From assembly GCF_001723175.1 (NCBI RefSeq), contig NC_064650.1, forward strand, positions 1,488,001 to 1,552,000: a stretch of 64,000 nucleotides of DNA. Direction: 5' to 3'. The stretch comes from Penicillium oxalicum (Eukaryota; Ascomycota; Eurotiomycetes; Eurotiales; Aspergillaceae). Position 1 is the stretch's first letter, and each line of letters begins with the position of its first letter. The notes beneath the pieces were generated by a model. That model saw nothing but the letters and a program-made list of their open reading frames with translations. It was not told the origin of the DNA and searched no databases. A program made the translations under genes and the position numbers. Positions 26,033 to 38,400 of this stretch are shown one piece after another.

Positions 26033-28576
26033 GGCAGGAGAGGGCCCTTCCGTCCGGCCGGAAGGCACCTGTCGAAGCGAGAGGAAAGGAGAAAACGCTG
26101 TTTTGGTATCTGGCGAAAGAGATTGACCGGTCTTTCAGACGGGAGTCCACGACGGGCGGAAATTCTTTCGAGATCAGAAGATGGAGAAAGAGAGAGGGAG
26201 ACGGTCCGACAGCTAGCGGTGGCGGATCCCCGTGGAGACTCGGCACCTACAGACAGGACTGGAGTCTGTTTTCTCTGGTGATGGACAAGCCAGAAAAAAA
26301 TCCGGAGAGGTGAAAGAGATAGAATGATTCAATGTGACTGTGACGAAAGATGTGAGCTTGCACAAGACTCAAATTTGACGTACTTGCGAAAGGCTTGTTC
26401 CCACTGAGGTGAGATGATAGCACACCTGAGCGGAGAAACGTCTTCTGTGCTGCCTTTCGCAGATCCAATCCCGGTTCGGCAATTCAGAGACACATGTGCC
26501 TCGCATAACCGGCATCAGTAACCAACATACTTACTCAGGTACTTCTTGCCCGGACGCTCGAGAGGCCTCTTCTTGTTGGTAAGCCTTCAAGGAGCTGTTG
26601 ATTATTAGGTTGAGAAACTTGTCACAAATTGGCTTGTCTTTTGAGATCTGGAAAGATGAATTATGCACGGTCTGATTGCATTATTATACAGGACAGTTAT
26701 TTATTTCAATCGATCCATTCCAATCTACACCTTGAGAAGTCATTTACAATTTTATTTTGCGCCGCTGATATGTCCTCGATAATGAGCGTCAGATGGGAAA
26801 CAGATAAAAAGGGATACTTCAGGATTCTTCTGGCCTTTAGATACGAGGATGGACTCAGTATGTAAGGTAATGGATGCCTCAGGTACCGCCTCCTACATAA
26901 GACTGAAAATCACACAAACTATGACCTCACTTCCTGTGTGAGCGCGTATGTGAAATATATGATCTTGGTAGGTCAAGGCATGAACCGTTACAATCAGAGC
27001 CGTGGGCGGTGTTTTGGAAGCATTTCTGGTACGGGAAACGAGTGAATATTCTTCAGATACATGACCGTCAACTAGGTGATTTGGATCTATCTTGAGGTTG
27101 ACCGGTACAAATTGGCTCACCACTGATACTCGTTTCAAGCTTTCACTAGTAAAGTGAACACCAACCAGTCATTGTTACAGTAGGTCCTTGTCTTTGTCCT
27201 CTGGTCTTTATGCGGTTCTTTCCCCATAGGCCACATCAAAGGTACAAAGCCTAGACTGCAATTGAAAGTTCGACACCGGCAAAGTCATATCAACCTATGA
27301 CTCCCGGGTCTCAATCTGCTTACAAAGTCCCCCGCTTTATTCATTCTGTTTTTCCTAAACCATGACACTGTTTACATGATAATATTGCCTTTGGTGTATT
27401 TTTGAATATGAATCGCATACTACAGTGAACTACTAGAGGTAATGTTTGCCAACGAAAATTTTCCTGAAATATCTAGGTCCTAGGCTGTTTTGTGGTCCTA
27501 GGTAGGGTACTATATTCTGAAGATAACATACCCTAGGTATCTCCATCAAATCAAATGCATGAGGATGGGGGGTCAGCCGATGTAAGCCCACAGCGAGATG
27601 ACGAGATTTTTTACAAATGTCAAAAATGCACTCTGGACATGGAAGTTGAGCTTATGGTTCAGGCATCAGCCTCTCTGGTCTACCTATGACCTCGCTAGCT
27701 TTGGCTTATGTTCTTGCTTCTCAGGGCTGTTCCTCCATTTAAGGTAGAATAGCACATCCTTCAGTATCCACCCCGCATGCTTGGGTGGGCCGTCACTTAG
27801 GTTCCGAAAGGTGTCGAATCAAGGAATATATGTATACCTAGGTAACACAAGGCTGCCAGGACTAGATATTCTACATACTGACTACCTCTATGGCTGGAGA
27901 TGTGCAGTCTAGTATTCACTTGCAATCCAGCGACCAGGCGGGCATTGGTGTTGACCAAGGAGAACCAATCAGCCAGTCTTCCTGTCAATGCTAAAGACTG
28001 ACTCGTGTATCTTCGTTTATAGTTGTCGTTCAAAGAAAGGTTAGGGTAGAAGCCCGAGCTCCTTTTGACAGGATACAAGAGCCTAGAGCCTCGGGAGTGA
28101 TCCAACATGTTGCGAAAAGTAAACAGATATAGGCCCAGGAAGCCTTTTGGACACGATTCATGACCAGGCCTTTTCCATGGCGGACCCTCTTGAACCTGCA
28201 CAGGCGATTGCAAAGACAACAGGAGGGCCATAGCTCCTCCCGACCAAAGATGGCAGGGCGGGGGCCAAAGCTTTGGGCAAGACCATCCTCATGAGGAGAG
28301 CAGGTCACGCAGGGACCTCGGTGCATGTCAGTGCAGAACTGCAGACTGCAGTATCTCCACCCAAAGAAGTGATTTAAATTTAGATAATTAGAATGATCAT
28401 TGGCTCCGAACTTCGGCCCCGGAAGAGGGGACCTTTTCCAACGTCACATGCCTCACCGCCCTTCATCCGGTGGGGATATGCGCGCAGCTCCTCCTCCTCA
28501 TTCCTTCTCCCATCTTCATCGCATGGCGCCTTGGCCCTTGGCTTTCCCAGATTGACTGGGACTATATGGGGTGACG
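26033..28576. other. 2.5-kb gap, no convincing gene
   Basis: Promoter side of the Ubp15 gene, then AT-rich DNA leading to the kinase gene. On the minus strand at 26.3-26.7 kb there is a GTAAGTATG donor-like site (about 26528-26536) and short frames that look like exons but cannot be joined to a start codon. They may belong to the Ubp15 leader or a decayed gene. Four CCTAGG palindromes cluster at 27479-27842. Confidence 0.5.
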
Positions 28577-30149
28577 ATGCGATCGAGCTGTCCCGCTAGA
28601 TGTTGGAATAGCTTCCGGCGTGTCTCCCAGTCACGCCTCTATTCGAGCGTGCGGGAGCAACACCCGCCGCCATGGCGACCCGCCTCCGCCTTGGACGAGT
28701 ATGATTCACCATGTCACACCCTCCATGTCCCCGCCGCCCACGCACCTGGACCCTTCAACTGACTCATACATCCTTTGGTGGTAGATGGGCTGAGCGTCAG
28801 GCCCGCCCGATCAGTCTTCGCCAGTTGACATTCTTTGGCCGTACGTTGACCGAGCCTCGCTTGATTAGCTCGGCGAACTATGTGCGGACTGAATTACCAA
28901 CACGGTCTGCGTTCCACCCCTGGACAGCGAGCCAGTGGCTCTTGTGTCAATCTCCCTGGGCCTGTGGATTACTGACATCCATTTGTCAACAGACTTGCGC
29001 ATCGCCTGCGAGATATTCAACAGCTGCCCTACGTGGTCGTCGCCAACCCACACCTTTCTCTGGTCTATGAACTCTACTACAAGGCCTTTGAGCGATTCCG
29101 TGTGATTCCCGAGATCCAATCACTGGATGACAATGATCGATTCTGTGATATTCTCCGGGATATGCTGAGAGAGCATTTGGTGGTGATCCCAAACCTGGCG
29201 ATGGGGGTTCTCGAGTGCCGCAATCTGGTCCCACCCAATGAGATGGACAAGTTCATGAACACTCTTCTACGAGCGGTACGCATGATGCATCGCCCTTTTT
29301 CTTTTGAGGGGGGTTAAATTACTATCACCACCGTGATCCTCGACACTGACCTGTTGTGCACAGCGCATCTCTCGCCGGGTCATTGCCGAGCAACATCTCG
29401 CTCTGACCGAAACATTCAATTCCCCCTGGCATTTCCAAGACTCCCACGACCGGACCGACTTGAATGCCGATTTTGTAGGCGAAGTCTTTTTGAAGTGCAG
29501 AGCCAAAGAGGTTGTTGAGCGCTGTGGACGAGTAGCCCAAGACCTGATGCGCCAGACTTCGAGTACTGCACAGCTTCCCGAGATCAAAGTGCAGGGGCAT
29601 CTCGATGCGACCTTCCCGTACATTCTGAGCCACCTGGAGTATATTGTGGGGGAGTTGCTCCGGAACTCGGTGCAGGCCGTGGTTGAGAGATATCACGACT
29701 TGGGCCATCCGCCACCACCCATTGAAGTACTGATCTGCGAAACGCCTCAGCACGTGATTATGCGTATCTCGGACCAGGGCGGTGGGATTCCGCGGGAGAT
29801 CCTCCCGTACCTGTGGTCCTTCAGCAAGGGACCGCGCACCCAGACTCGTCTGGAGAATCTGGGGCGTGTCCCGGCCATGGCTGCGACGATGCAGGAATTG
29901 AAGGTGACCGAGCGCAAGCCCGAACGTGAAAGCTGGCACGAGGGGTCTCTGGATTCCTTGACCTCTCGGCCCCCCAACCTGCGGCTGGGGATGGGACTGC
30001 CGATGAGTCGGGTCTATGCCGAGTACTGGGCCGGCAGCCTGGAGCTCCATAGTCTGGAGGGATACGGTGTCGATGCCTTTCTCCAGATCTGCAAGTTGGG
30101 GAACAAGAACGAGCAGGTGACGACCCGTGCCGCCATTGATGCCGTATAA
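28577..30149 (+). CDS. mitochondrial PDK/BCKDK-family protein kinase
   Basis: Kinase of the mitochondrial matrix that phosphorylates the E1 subunit of pyruvate or branched-chain 2-oxoacid dehydrogenase and switches it off. Four exons: 28577-28698, 28785-28904, 28993-29275, 29364-30149 (introns 86, 88 and 88 bp); 436 aa. Residues 1-30 are Arg/Ser-rich without acidic residues, a mitochondrial presequence. The N-terminal helical domain carries RPISLRQLTFFG and a mid-domain NPHLSLVYELYYKAFERF block. The C-terminal GHKL ATPase has the N box (ELLRNSVQAVVERY), G1 (DQGGGI), the SFSKGP lid segment and G2 (GMGLPMSRVYAEYWAG). The sequence resembles the divergent fungal paralogue rather than the canonical PDK; which dehydrogenase it serves cannot be told from the sequence. 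Confidence 0.92.
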
Positions 30150-31213
30150 GGCCACGGTGGGACCTGGAATAGCGCGCGCGTGTGTGCGCTATTTCCGGTT
30201 CCCACAGATCTATCGGGTGCACATGCTTGAAATTTGTAGGCTGCCTCTCTTGGGCCGATCATTCCTTAGGCTTAGCAGCGCCACCTCAAGTAGCAGACAA
30301 TGGACCCTTGTCCCCAAACACGTTTCCGGTAATCCTGCTGCCTGTCCTGTAGTGCCTCGCCAAGACAGCGGGACACTGTGATCTTGAAAAGGTGGAGGGA
30401 GTGCCCCGAGGAGAAGGAAGTGGGTATATTGCATATGTCCGGTTTTTTCTGCCTGACAATCTTGCAGTCGTCTGCCATTCCACAGTCGAGCTGTGGAATC
30501 TTTCCAAAAGGCGAAACACTCCCGACACACGGTTACTCGGCGCGTGCTGGGCTATTTCCACGGGGATCGGGACACTGACATCAGCATGGGGCGGTATGTC
30601 TTGGCAGCCTTAAGACTGGGGCATCCACCTCCCCGTGGAGCTCCCCGAGGTGACCCCGTCAGCCCTACGAGAATATTGGGCTGCACCCCCAAAAATACAG
30701 CAATCACTTTGTACAAAGATTACAGCCAATCCTCTGAATGACAAAAATCAAGTCTTTTTTTGTTTGACACTTTTGGAGAGAATGATTTTAGACATTGGCA
30801 GTGCAGTTCTGCTTTACACACTCCTGTATCCATGTACATGGTTCGGTCATTGCACTGTGCCTAACTAGCCGGGTGTACTCTTGCAGCTGCAGAGTGATCC
30901 GACAGTGGCGCGGTTACTGCTGACGTCGATGTCGATCATTGGGTCACCAGCCTCGACTGATCCTGGCAAAACATATGGTACACACGGTACTGGCCTACTT
31001 AGTAAGTTAGTACGAGGATCATACTACGGAGGTGTATGCACCTCCCTACTATTTATACCCAGCGTCCTGTCTCCCGAGCTTTTCTGACCTGGGAAAGTCA
31101 ACAGAAAAAAAAAACGTAAACAATTGACATCGCATACACCCATATCACCTCGATTCTCAAATTCACCCATCTCATCCTACGCGCTCTTGTTTGACTCGAC
31201 CGTTCCAATCAAA
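30150..31213. other. 1.06-kb intergenic spacer
   Basis: 3' flank of the kinase gene and promoter of the Pmp3-type gene. Open frames are present but look non-coding. Nothing else recognised. Confidence 0.6.
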
Positions 31214-31343
31214 ATGGCCGGCGCTTGCTCTACCTTGTGCTTGATTCTCATCACGCTCTTCAGTAAGTTTCCCACTGACGCTATTCATTCCATCTACACC
31301 AGCTCTTCAATCCCTCCTGGCCGTGTCGCAATCACTTTCACCG

Positions 31344-31391
<48 letters not shown>

Positions 31392-32030
31392 CACCTCTTT
31401 CCGTCTTTCTTTGTTTTGTTCTCTTTTATTCTCCCCTCTCAATCGCCCCCTTGGACCATATCTCCTGCTCTCCTGAACCCCCACCAAACACCCAGAGTGG
31501 AATCTCTGCTGCCTACAACAAACAAAATCCAGTCCCCCCATCCGAGTCGATCTCATCTGATTCTACTTTGTCAATTTCCTCCAAAAAAAAAGTAACAGTA
31601 TCACTAACTGAATCCCAGTCCCTCCTCTCGGAGTTTTCATGATCGCCGGCTGTGGTGCCGATTTCTGGATCAATGTCCTCTTGACCATCCTCGGGTACGT
31701 GATTGCCATGGGAGTTCGAATTTCCCCCTCTCCCCCTCCCCTTACTTGCTGCATGATCTCAGTCTAGATGTGATGCAAGGAAGAATGCCCCCTTTTTTTT
31801 TAGAAAAAAAAAGAAACGAAAAGAGGTCACCCGTCATTAATACATGTCTATCTTCTAGATACTTCCCCGGTCATATCCACGCCTTTTATCTGGAATACGT
31901 GTATTACCAGCGTCGCGATCGTGATCCCGCAACGCGCGCCACACAGCAGCCTGCACCGGGTGTTTACTCGGAGCGTATCCAGAATGGTGGTCATTCCCGT
32001 GCGCCGAATCCCAATTACGGGGCTGTTTGA
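31214..32030 (+). CDS. Pmp3-family plasma membrane proteolipid
   Basis: Small two-helix membrane protein of the Pmp3/UPF0057 family, which in yeast affects membrane potential and cation tolerance. Three exons: 31214-31262, 31619-31694, 31859-32030; 98 aa. Helix 1 runs from STLCLILITLF through IPPLGVFMIAG, helix 2 is WINVLLTILGYFPGHIHAFYL. The family blocks PPLGVF and TILGYFPGHIHAFY are clear. About 40 hydrophilic C-terminal residues (VYYQRRDRDPATR onward) extend it beyond the ~55-residue core form. Intron 1 is unusually long (356 bp) and contains a (CT)20 tract; its branch site CTAAC and CCCAG acceptor fit, and the phase rebuilds the conserved Phe-Ile-Pro-Pro. The start is the first Met of helix 1. 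Confidence 0.92.
31347..31386. repeat. (CT)20 microsatellite inside Pmp3-type intron 1
   Basis: Twenty perfect CT units, extended on the 3' side by further pyrimidines, lying about 85 bp after the donor of intron 1. Confidence 0.95.
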
Positions 32031-32697
32031 GGGTGAGATGTGTTAGTGAGTTTTTATGAAGGTGTATTGGGGGATGTTTTTGTTTTTGATTCAAGAGGGA
32101 GAGGGGTGCAAGGAGACCCCTGTATTTCATATCTGGTACTGGTGGAAGGGGATTTTGTGGATTGCGGAGGTTGAGATGGATGGATTGAATACCTATTCCC
32201 TTTTTTTTTTTTTTGGTTTGGATTGTAGATTGGATTCGCTTGGGCATTTGTACTGGTGGTTTTTTCTCTTTTTTCTTTCTTGTTTCTTTCTTTTTGGTGT
32301 CTCTTTTTTTTGCGTTGGGCCAACTGGATGACTTCCTCTATCCTTAGGGTTGATAATGTTGTTTGAGAAGCCTTTATTGTTTAATTGTTTCCCCCCTATG
32401 GGGACAGCTCTATCGGACTGGATTGGAGACATGGTATTGATTGGAAAGAAAATCGCCATTTTATGATCCGCGCATACATCCAAAAGACCCGCAAAGTGCA
32501 GTAAGTATCCTGTAGACAGAAAAACAGCCCACCGGGTCTATGGGGAAGGGGTAAAACTTTTCAATGACAAGGAATATATCAAGAATCCCCAATTTCCCAC
32601 GGCGATTCGTACGCGCCACGCTCACAAATAGAGAATCATCCAATCGTGGACCCTCCTCCATCACTGTCGGCACTGTCGGTCCATGGCATTTTTCTCA
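32031..32697. other. 667-bp convergent spacer
   Basis: Shared 3' region of the Pmp3-type (+) and Spc3 (-) genes, with several T tracts (32202-32214 and nearby). No gene seen. Confidence 0.6.
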
Positions 32698-33760
32698 TTA
32701 CACACCAGTCTGCGCACTCTCCACCTTCTTGCCCTTCAGAGCCGGGAAATCAAAGCTCTCACTACTGATCAACTGACCCTCGGTGTGAGGCGCCGCCCCC
32801 GTCCCCGGCGCCCACAGCAACGCACCCACCCAGGGCTGCACATTCCATCCCACCGACAAGGTGACGTTCTCGCGCTCCGCCAATCGGCCCGTGATATCAC
32901 TGATTTGATATTTGGCCTTTTGCCCTCGCAGACGCAACATCCCGGGGTTCTCCAGCTTCTTCTGGGCTCGAGCGCTGGCCGCGGAGGAGGTCTTGGAAGT
33001 GCGCTTGGACTTGGTGGACCGCTTGGAGTTTCCGGTCTTGGAGAAAGTCAAGGAAGAAGGGAGGGAGGAGAGGACGTGTTCTTTGAGATTGGCAAAGGAG
33101 TAAGGGGAGGGAGCGGCGGGGATGATGGTATCCCAGATGATGGCTTCCGAGGCACGAGTCTGTGTGGTGCCGGGCTGGTCAGAGGAGGAATAGGTCGCGT
33201 AGACGTAGACGAAGAGTTGCTTGGTGTTCCAGTTAAAGAGGGGAGTCAGGTCGGCGTCGAGGTCGAAGCGGATTTGGGCATATTCTTCACGTTTTGTCGA
33301 GTAGTAATGGGGTCGGCCTTTGACGCTGCGGGATAGGGCCCATAAGATGGAACTGTTAGCTTTGTAATTTAAATGGACATGTGCAGCGCGGCACGAGACA
33401 GAGGAGAGGAAGAATAGTTATCCCCATCCTCTTCCTCCCCCCGCCGATGAGTGGCCATTCTTCTCTCTGGGTGATAGAGCTTTGTATTTTTTGGTCTCCT
33501 TTGGCCTGGGGCCTTGGGGCTCGGTCGAGATTGAAGAATACAGCCTTGCAAAGGTCGACTCATGAATTTGGTGATTTCAGTTCAAGGGACAAAGTAAAGC
33601 GAGCGCAATCTTACACCTGAACATTCTTCAACGAGACCGACGCTGTCGTCGCATCGGTGGGAAACAGAAGCACCGAGAGCGCAGCCGCTCCGGCCACCAC
33701 TAAGGCGACGGTGGTGAAAAAGCCAAAGACGGCTTGTAGTCGATTCAATGCCGAATGCAT
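32698..33760 (-). CDS. spc3: signal peptidase complex subunit Spc3 (SPC22/23)
   Basis: ER type II membrane subunit that supports signal peptide cleavage. Two exons (33760-33615, 33325-32698) around a 289-bp intron; 257 aa. Met1 heads MHSALNRLQAVFGFFTT, the conserved start, followed by one transmembrane segment (about 12-33). The lumenal domain has NVQVVKGRPHYYSTKREEYA, FDLDADLTPLFNWNTKQLF and the C-terminal ENVTLSVGWNVQPWVGALLW block with an N-glycosylation sequon. Between these lies a 35-residue Lys/Ser-rich insertion (SKRSTKSKRTSK...) not found in the yeast protein as I know it. An opposite-strand open frame at 32683-33336 is a shadow. Confidence 0.93.
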
Positions 33761-34263
33761 GACCGCACAAAAAGGGACCAATCCGGTCTGCAAATCAAGG
33801 ACAGAGGAGGGAAAGTATAACGTTCGAGAACGTCGTCAATACGAAAAAGGTGGAGGTGTTTCGCCGATGAAGCCAGCTGGGCGTGTTTGGGAAAGCTTAT
33901 CGATATGACGACGATAAGCTGATTAGATAACGATGGGGTCAGCTTCCCCTGGGAGATAAGCCGATAAGAGCAGAACTTGGGGAAGGCGGAGACGGAACTC
34001 GCGGAGACTCTGTTGGTCGCAGTGGAAGTTTGTATACTCGAGTAGATTCTTTTTTTTCTTTTTGCCGGGAGTGGTGGAAGGCTTATTAAAGGAGAGACTT
34101 CGGACTAAAGGGGAGGGAAATCCGTACCTCATCTCATAAAAGGGCATTGTTTTCTCGAAGCGGTGATCCAGTCGTCCTCGAATCTTCATCCACGATAACA
34201 CCCTCTCCCAACTGAATAACCATCCAACAACGATACTTTACCCCCTTCCACCTTCTCTCAAGC
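33761..34263. other. 503-bp divergent promoter region
   Basis: Between the Spc3 gene (-) and the AIG2-like gene (+); probably a shared bidirectional promoter. No recognised element. Confidence 0.55.
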
Positions 34264-34885
34264 ATGGGGGACTACACGCTTTTCTGCTATGGTAATCTCA
34301 TATCTTCCCCTGAAGCGACAAGTGAAACTTCATTTCCCGCCGACTTCGTTGCCACACTGTCAGCTAAAAAGGCATCATACAGGAACACTCATGGCCCCGC
34401 AGATGCTGCACAGAGTCATCCACGGCACTACAACCCCGCAGCCCTGGCAAAAAAACCTCATTCGCTTCCAACCCGCCCGGCTGTACGGCTATCGGCGCCA
34501 TCGCGTCCAAGGTGCAGAGTACCCCGGCATTTTTGCCGAGTCATCGCCCTCCGAGACCGCCGTCTTGGGTGTCCTGGTTTCCGGCCTGACCGAGGGCGAC
34601 ATGTACCGACTAGACCGCTACGAGGGCAGTGAGTATGTCAAGGAGTCGGTCAAAGTGCGTACACTTCACTCGAAAGCCCATGGAAAAGTGACGTCCGAGG
34701 ATGAGCTGTTCAAGGAACTCAATGCGGCCGAGTCGGGCGCCGCCAGGGAAGGGGACGAGGTTCTGGCAACGACGTATGTGTGGGTTGCGGGCAAGGAGTG
34801 CCTGGAAGAGGCGGAATGGGATTTTGAGAGATTCAAGCGAGATAGACTGGCTTGGTGGGTTGGTGCGCATGAGAGTGAATGGTAG
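34264..34885 (+). CDS. AIG2-like gamma-glutamylcyclotransferase-fold protein
   Basis: Two exons (34264-34291, 34383-34885; 91-bp intron, CAGCTAAA branch, ATACAG acceptor) give 176 aa. The join restores the family start FCYGTLMAPQMLHRVIHG, where the first exon codes only ten residues. The core continues with ARLYGYRRHRVQGAEYPGIF, VSGLTEGDMYRLDRYEGSEY and a C-terminal TTYVW--G segment, the pattern of the AIG2/GGCT fold. The Glu in DRYEGSEY corresponds to the acid/base Glu of the family. Substrate is not predictable: members act on gamma-glutamyl amines or are uncharacterised. Probably cytosolic; no signal peptide. Confidence 0.9.
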
Positions 34886-35420
34886 GACGGTAGTATGGCA
34901 AGCTCTTTGGTGATGATTCTGGTGGGATTGGGCTTGGACGGGAGGATGGGCATTGACCGGAGTGTTGTTCGAGCTTGAACGATAGACCTTCTTAGAGTAG
35001 ATTCGGGCGCAATTCGGATTTTGTGCGGGACCTGTGCAAGGTACCGAAAGAGTAAATGAGAGGAGCAAGGACTCATGCTATAAGTTGTAGAGTCTGTTCA
35101 TTCGGCCATGCAATTAAAGGGTTGAACCCCTGGTATGGAAGGAGAGGAAAGCTTCAAGGGAAAAGACTCATGTCTAGCATACAATGACCGAGAGCTAGGG
35201 CATGGAGGTGGAACAGTGGGGATCAGAGGAGAATAGGTATGGATCATAGAATGGTCACAAAGCAAAATGCATGCCCGTTAACGATCAACCCTCCATGGGG
35301 TTTTAGCGACCACAATGTCGAAAAAGTCTGCCAGATGGAAATTCATCGGTCTTCCCCCTAAAGAAAAGATAAAAGCAAACGGCAGAACAGGCCGTGTGTT
35401 GAAAAAGAAGCCTGAAGGAC
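34886..35420. other. 535-bp convergent spacer
   Basis: Shared 3' region between the AIG2-like gene (+) and the Ulp2 gene (-). Open frames on the minus strand here are shadows of the AIG2-like gene. Nothing else seen. Confidence 0.6.
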
Positions 35421-38400
35421 TCAGTCCACCCGGACAGAATCCTTGACCCTTGACTCCAGTTTTTTCGGTTCCTTCGGCGGAGGAGTGCGCGGTACTTGGA
35501 CTGCGGGCTGCACTTGGACCTCAACCTGGGGAAGTTGAGCTGGTGGGTTGTCCTTACCAGTCTTGCCAGAGGGCTTGTGATCTCGAGAAATACCAGGCTT
35601 GCTTTCGTGGCCGCCGCTTCGTGAGGTCTTTGTCTTGTCTGACTTGAGCCTTTGATTCTCCCCTCGATCAGAGTTACGCTCTCGAATCGTCGAGGCCGCC
35701 ATCTCTTGACTGTCTGGTATCTCTTGAATATCCACGGAGTCATGGGTGACACCACGTTGCCCAGGGGACACTGTGCTGGGTTTGGAATTCTCCGTTCGCT
35801 TCGGCGCCGAGACGGGAGCCATGGGCACCAGGACAGGCAGATCGAAAGCGGTATCGTCATCCGCTGGCTCTGTCTGCGCCAGGCCACGATCCTTGTCAGA
35901 AGTCTCCCGTGTCTCAGTCTCATGAGTCGACCCTGCAGTAGGCTTTGCCACCTGCACCTTGGGTGGTGCATTATTGGAGTCATTGTCGTCGAGCTTTGGG
36001 GTTCCAAGAAGGAAGGAGATCGGTTGTTGATCCGCTAAAAGACCATTTTTGGGATCAGCGCCCTGTTCCTCGTACAACTGGTCGAGGAAATTTCTCATGC
36101 GTATTCGAAGAAGCCCTGAAGCTAATGGAGGCCAATCCTCTTCCACGGTCATTTCCCTTTGAAGAACTCTCGTCACAAATCGATCGGGGTTGCGAGCAAA
36201 GTTCTCCAAGTATGCCAGCAGGTACAGCCCACAGTCAGAGTAGTTGGGTTGAAGCGGAATGTTTTGCGCCCGCATTCCCTTGATTTCCATGTTCGGGTTG
36301 CTGATCTCCATCCTCCGCTTCGATGCGGCCTCCCGGCAGATGTACTCGCGCAAAAGTTTGACTGTCGGGGAGCGCGGAGCATCCAGTGAATCGAAGGTGA
36401 TAATCGCCGTCTGACCAGGATTGAGCTTGACGCCGCCACGTCGCTTTTTGGGCTTGCTCTTGCCCGGTTGTTTGCTAGTAGACCGTTCCTGGCCAGATCC
36501 AAGCGCTTTGCGGGCCGAGACAGGCTCAGCCTCGACTCCGCCTGGCACCGGCGTCGGAGGCTCTTCCTTGGATATGGTCTTGGTCCGGTCTTTGGTGGTA
36601 ATCGAATCGAGCGACTGCATTGTCTTTTCCGAGGGTGGAGAGGTTGAAGCTGTCTTTTCTGGCTCACCATCTGAAGGCCCCGATGGAGCAGGCATTACCT
36701 CTGGTTCCAGGGATTCAGCAATCTCTTCCGCATCATTTGCGGGTAGTTGAGGCGGAGTTTTCTCCCTATGATATGATGTGCTGGGTTCCGGGCTCCCTGC
36801 TGCATCTTGCACCAGCCGAGGTAGGTTACAGATGATCGCGACATACCAGTGCGCACTCTGGTTGATGGGTACCACAATATAATCGTAGCTGAATAAATCC
36901 ACGTTCCGCGTCCACTTCTCAACAGCGTCGTAATTAATCTCACGAGGCCCCTTATTTGTCAGAGTGGCAAAGAAGTACGAATTGAAGAAGTAAACTCGTT
37001 TGGCAACGTCGGGACGGGTGCGGTCGAGATGGTCTTGCAAGAAGCGTATGTAAAAGGCGATCAAGTTGTCATTCAACAACTGGTTCTCGCGCAGCCGATC
37101 ACGGTCGTCCACGTTGACCTCCTCCTTCTTCTTGCCCACTTTAGGATAGACCAGCGGCTTCTTCCAATTCTTTCGAAACGGATCATGTTGTAAGGCGAGG
37201 TCAGACGTGTCAGAAGTAGCAAGAGGGTCACTGGCAGTGAGTCCCCGAGACCGACGCGTCATAGTTCTCGTTTCTCGTTGGCTCTCGGGCTCTCGTGTGA
37301 TGTGAGGACTGAACTTCTTGACGGAAATTTCAACTCCGACATCCCGTTCCAGCGGTGGCTGTTCCAATTTTGGAGCATTCGATACGGCCTGTTCGGTTGT
37401 CTTCAAAATGCCTGATGACCGAACATTTTCCGAACTTTGTAACTGTTTATCAGATTCACTGGCGGATCCTTCTAACATGGAAGAAAGCTTTTTTCCTTTT
37501 ACCTTCGAGGCAGGCTTGACGGGGGACGGCAACGATTGGGGTTGCGAATGAGCCTCCACGATAGGTCTGCTGCAGTTTGCACGTAGACGCATGTCCTGGT
37601 TGTAAATTGAAAATGCATTGTCCAGCCACTCTCTGCCAGACAGTTAGCAAAGCGCACTTTCATTTGATCAAGGGAATATCGAGTGCTTACGAGCTTTTCT
37701 CAACGCATTTCGTATTGCGGTCCTGCATTTGCGCTACTCGATTTTTCACAAAGTCTCTGTCGCCCGTTGTGGAGAATTGCATGTCGAGAATATTACCAGG
37801 AGCGTTTTGATAGTCTCTCAGCTGAAGACGCACTTTCTGGCTTCCTGCAGCGTGCAAAATGGCCCTCACGTGGCGAAACAAGACTTCCTCTGGTCTGCCG
37901 CCAGTCACACTCGCCCCAAAAACAATCCGATCAGGGCACACATCAATTGACGTTTCCCGTCCATCTTCGACGAGCTTATGGATGAGACCAAATCGAACGT
38001 ACCGAAGGGAAGCTGTGCGCTTCTCAGAGTCTGTTTGATCTCGTCTTGTTTTTTTGCTCTTCTTGTTGAGCCGTGACACGAATTGAGTGGGCTCAATGTC
38101 AGATGGGGACCGTTTCCGTGAAGGGGAGACCAGGGTGGACTCGAGCTCTTTCAGGCCGTCTTTGATGAGGTCTACCTGGTGCAATTGTCTCCGAGGCGGC
38201 TGTGTGGTCACCTCGCCCTGGAGTTCATCGGGGCTGTCGTCCGGGTCCAAAGTATGTTGCACTTTCCTCGATGATGGCAGGTGCTCAGAATGCTGGTCGT
38301 GGCGGACCGAATCGGAATCTGTCATTTCGATCGTACCAAGTGTAGTTCTTTTCAGCCTGGGTGAATTGGAATGATGAAGAGCTAGGTTTCTGTCGGTAAA

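Noticed and set aside
29325..30155. 276-codon minus-strand frame
   Set aside because: Antisense shadow of the last exon of the PDK/BCKDK-family gene.
32683..33336. 217-codon plus-strand frame
   Set aside because: Exact antisense shadow of the conserved Spc3 coding exon.
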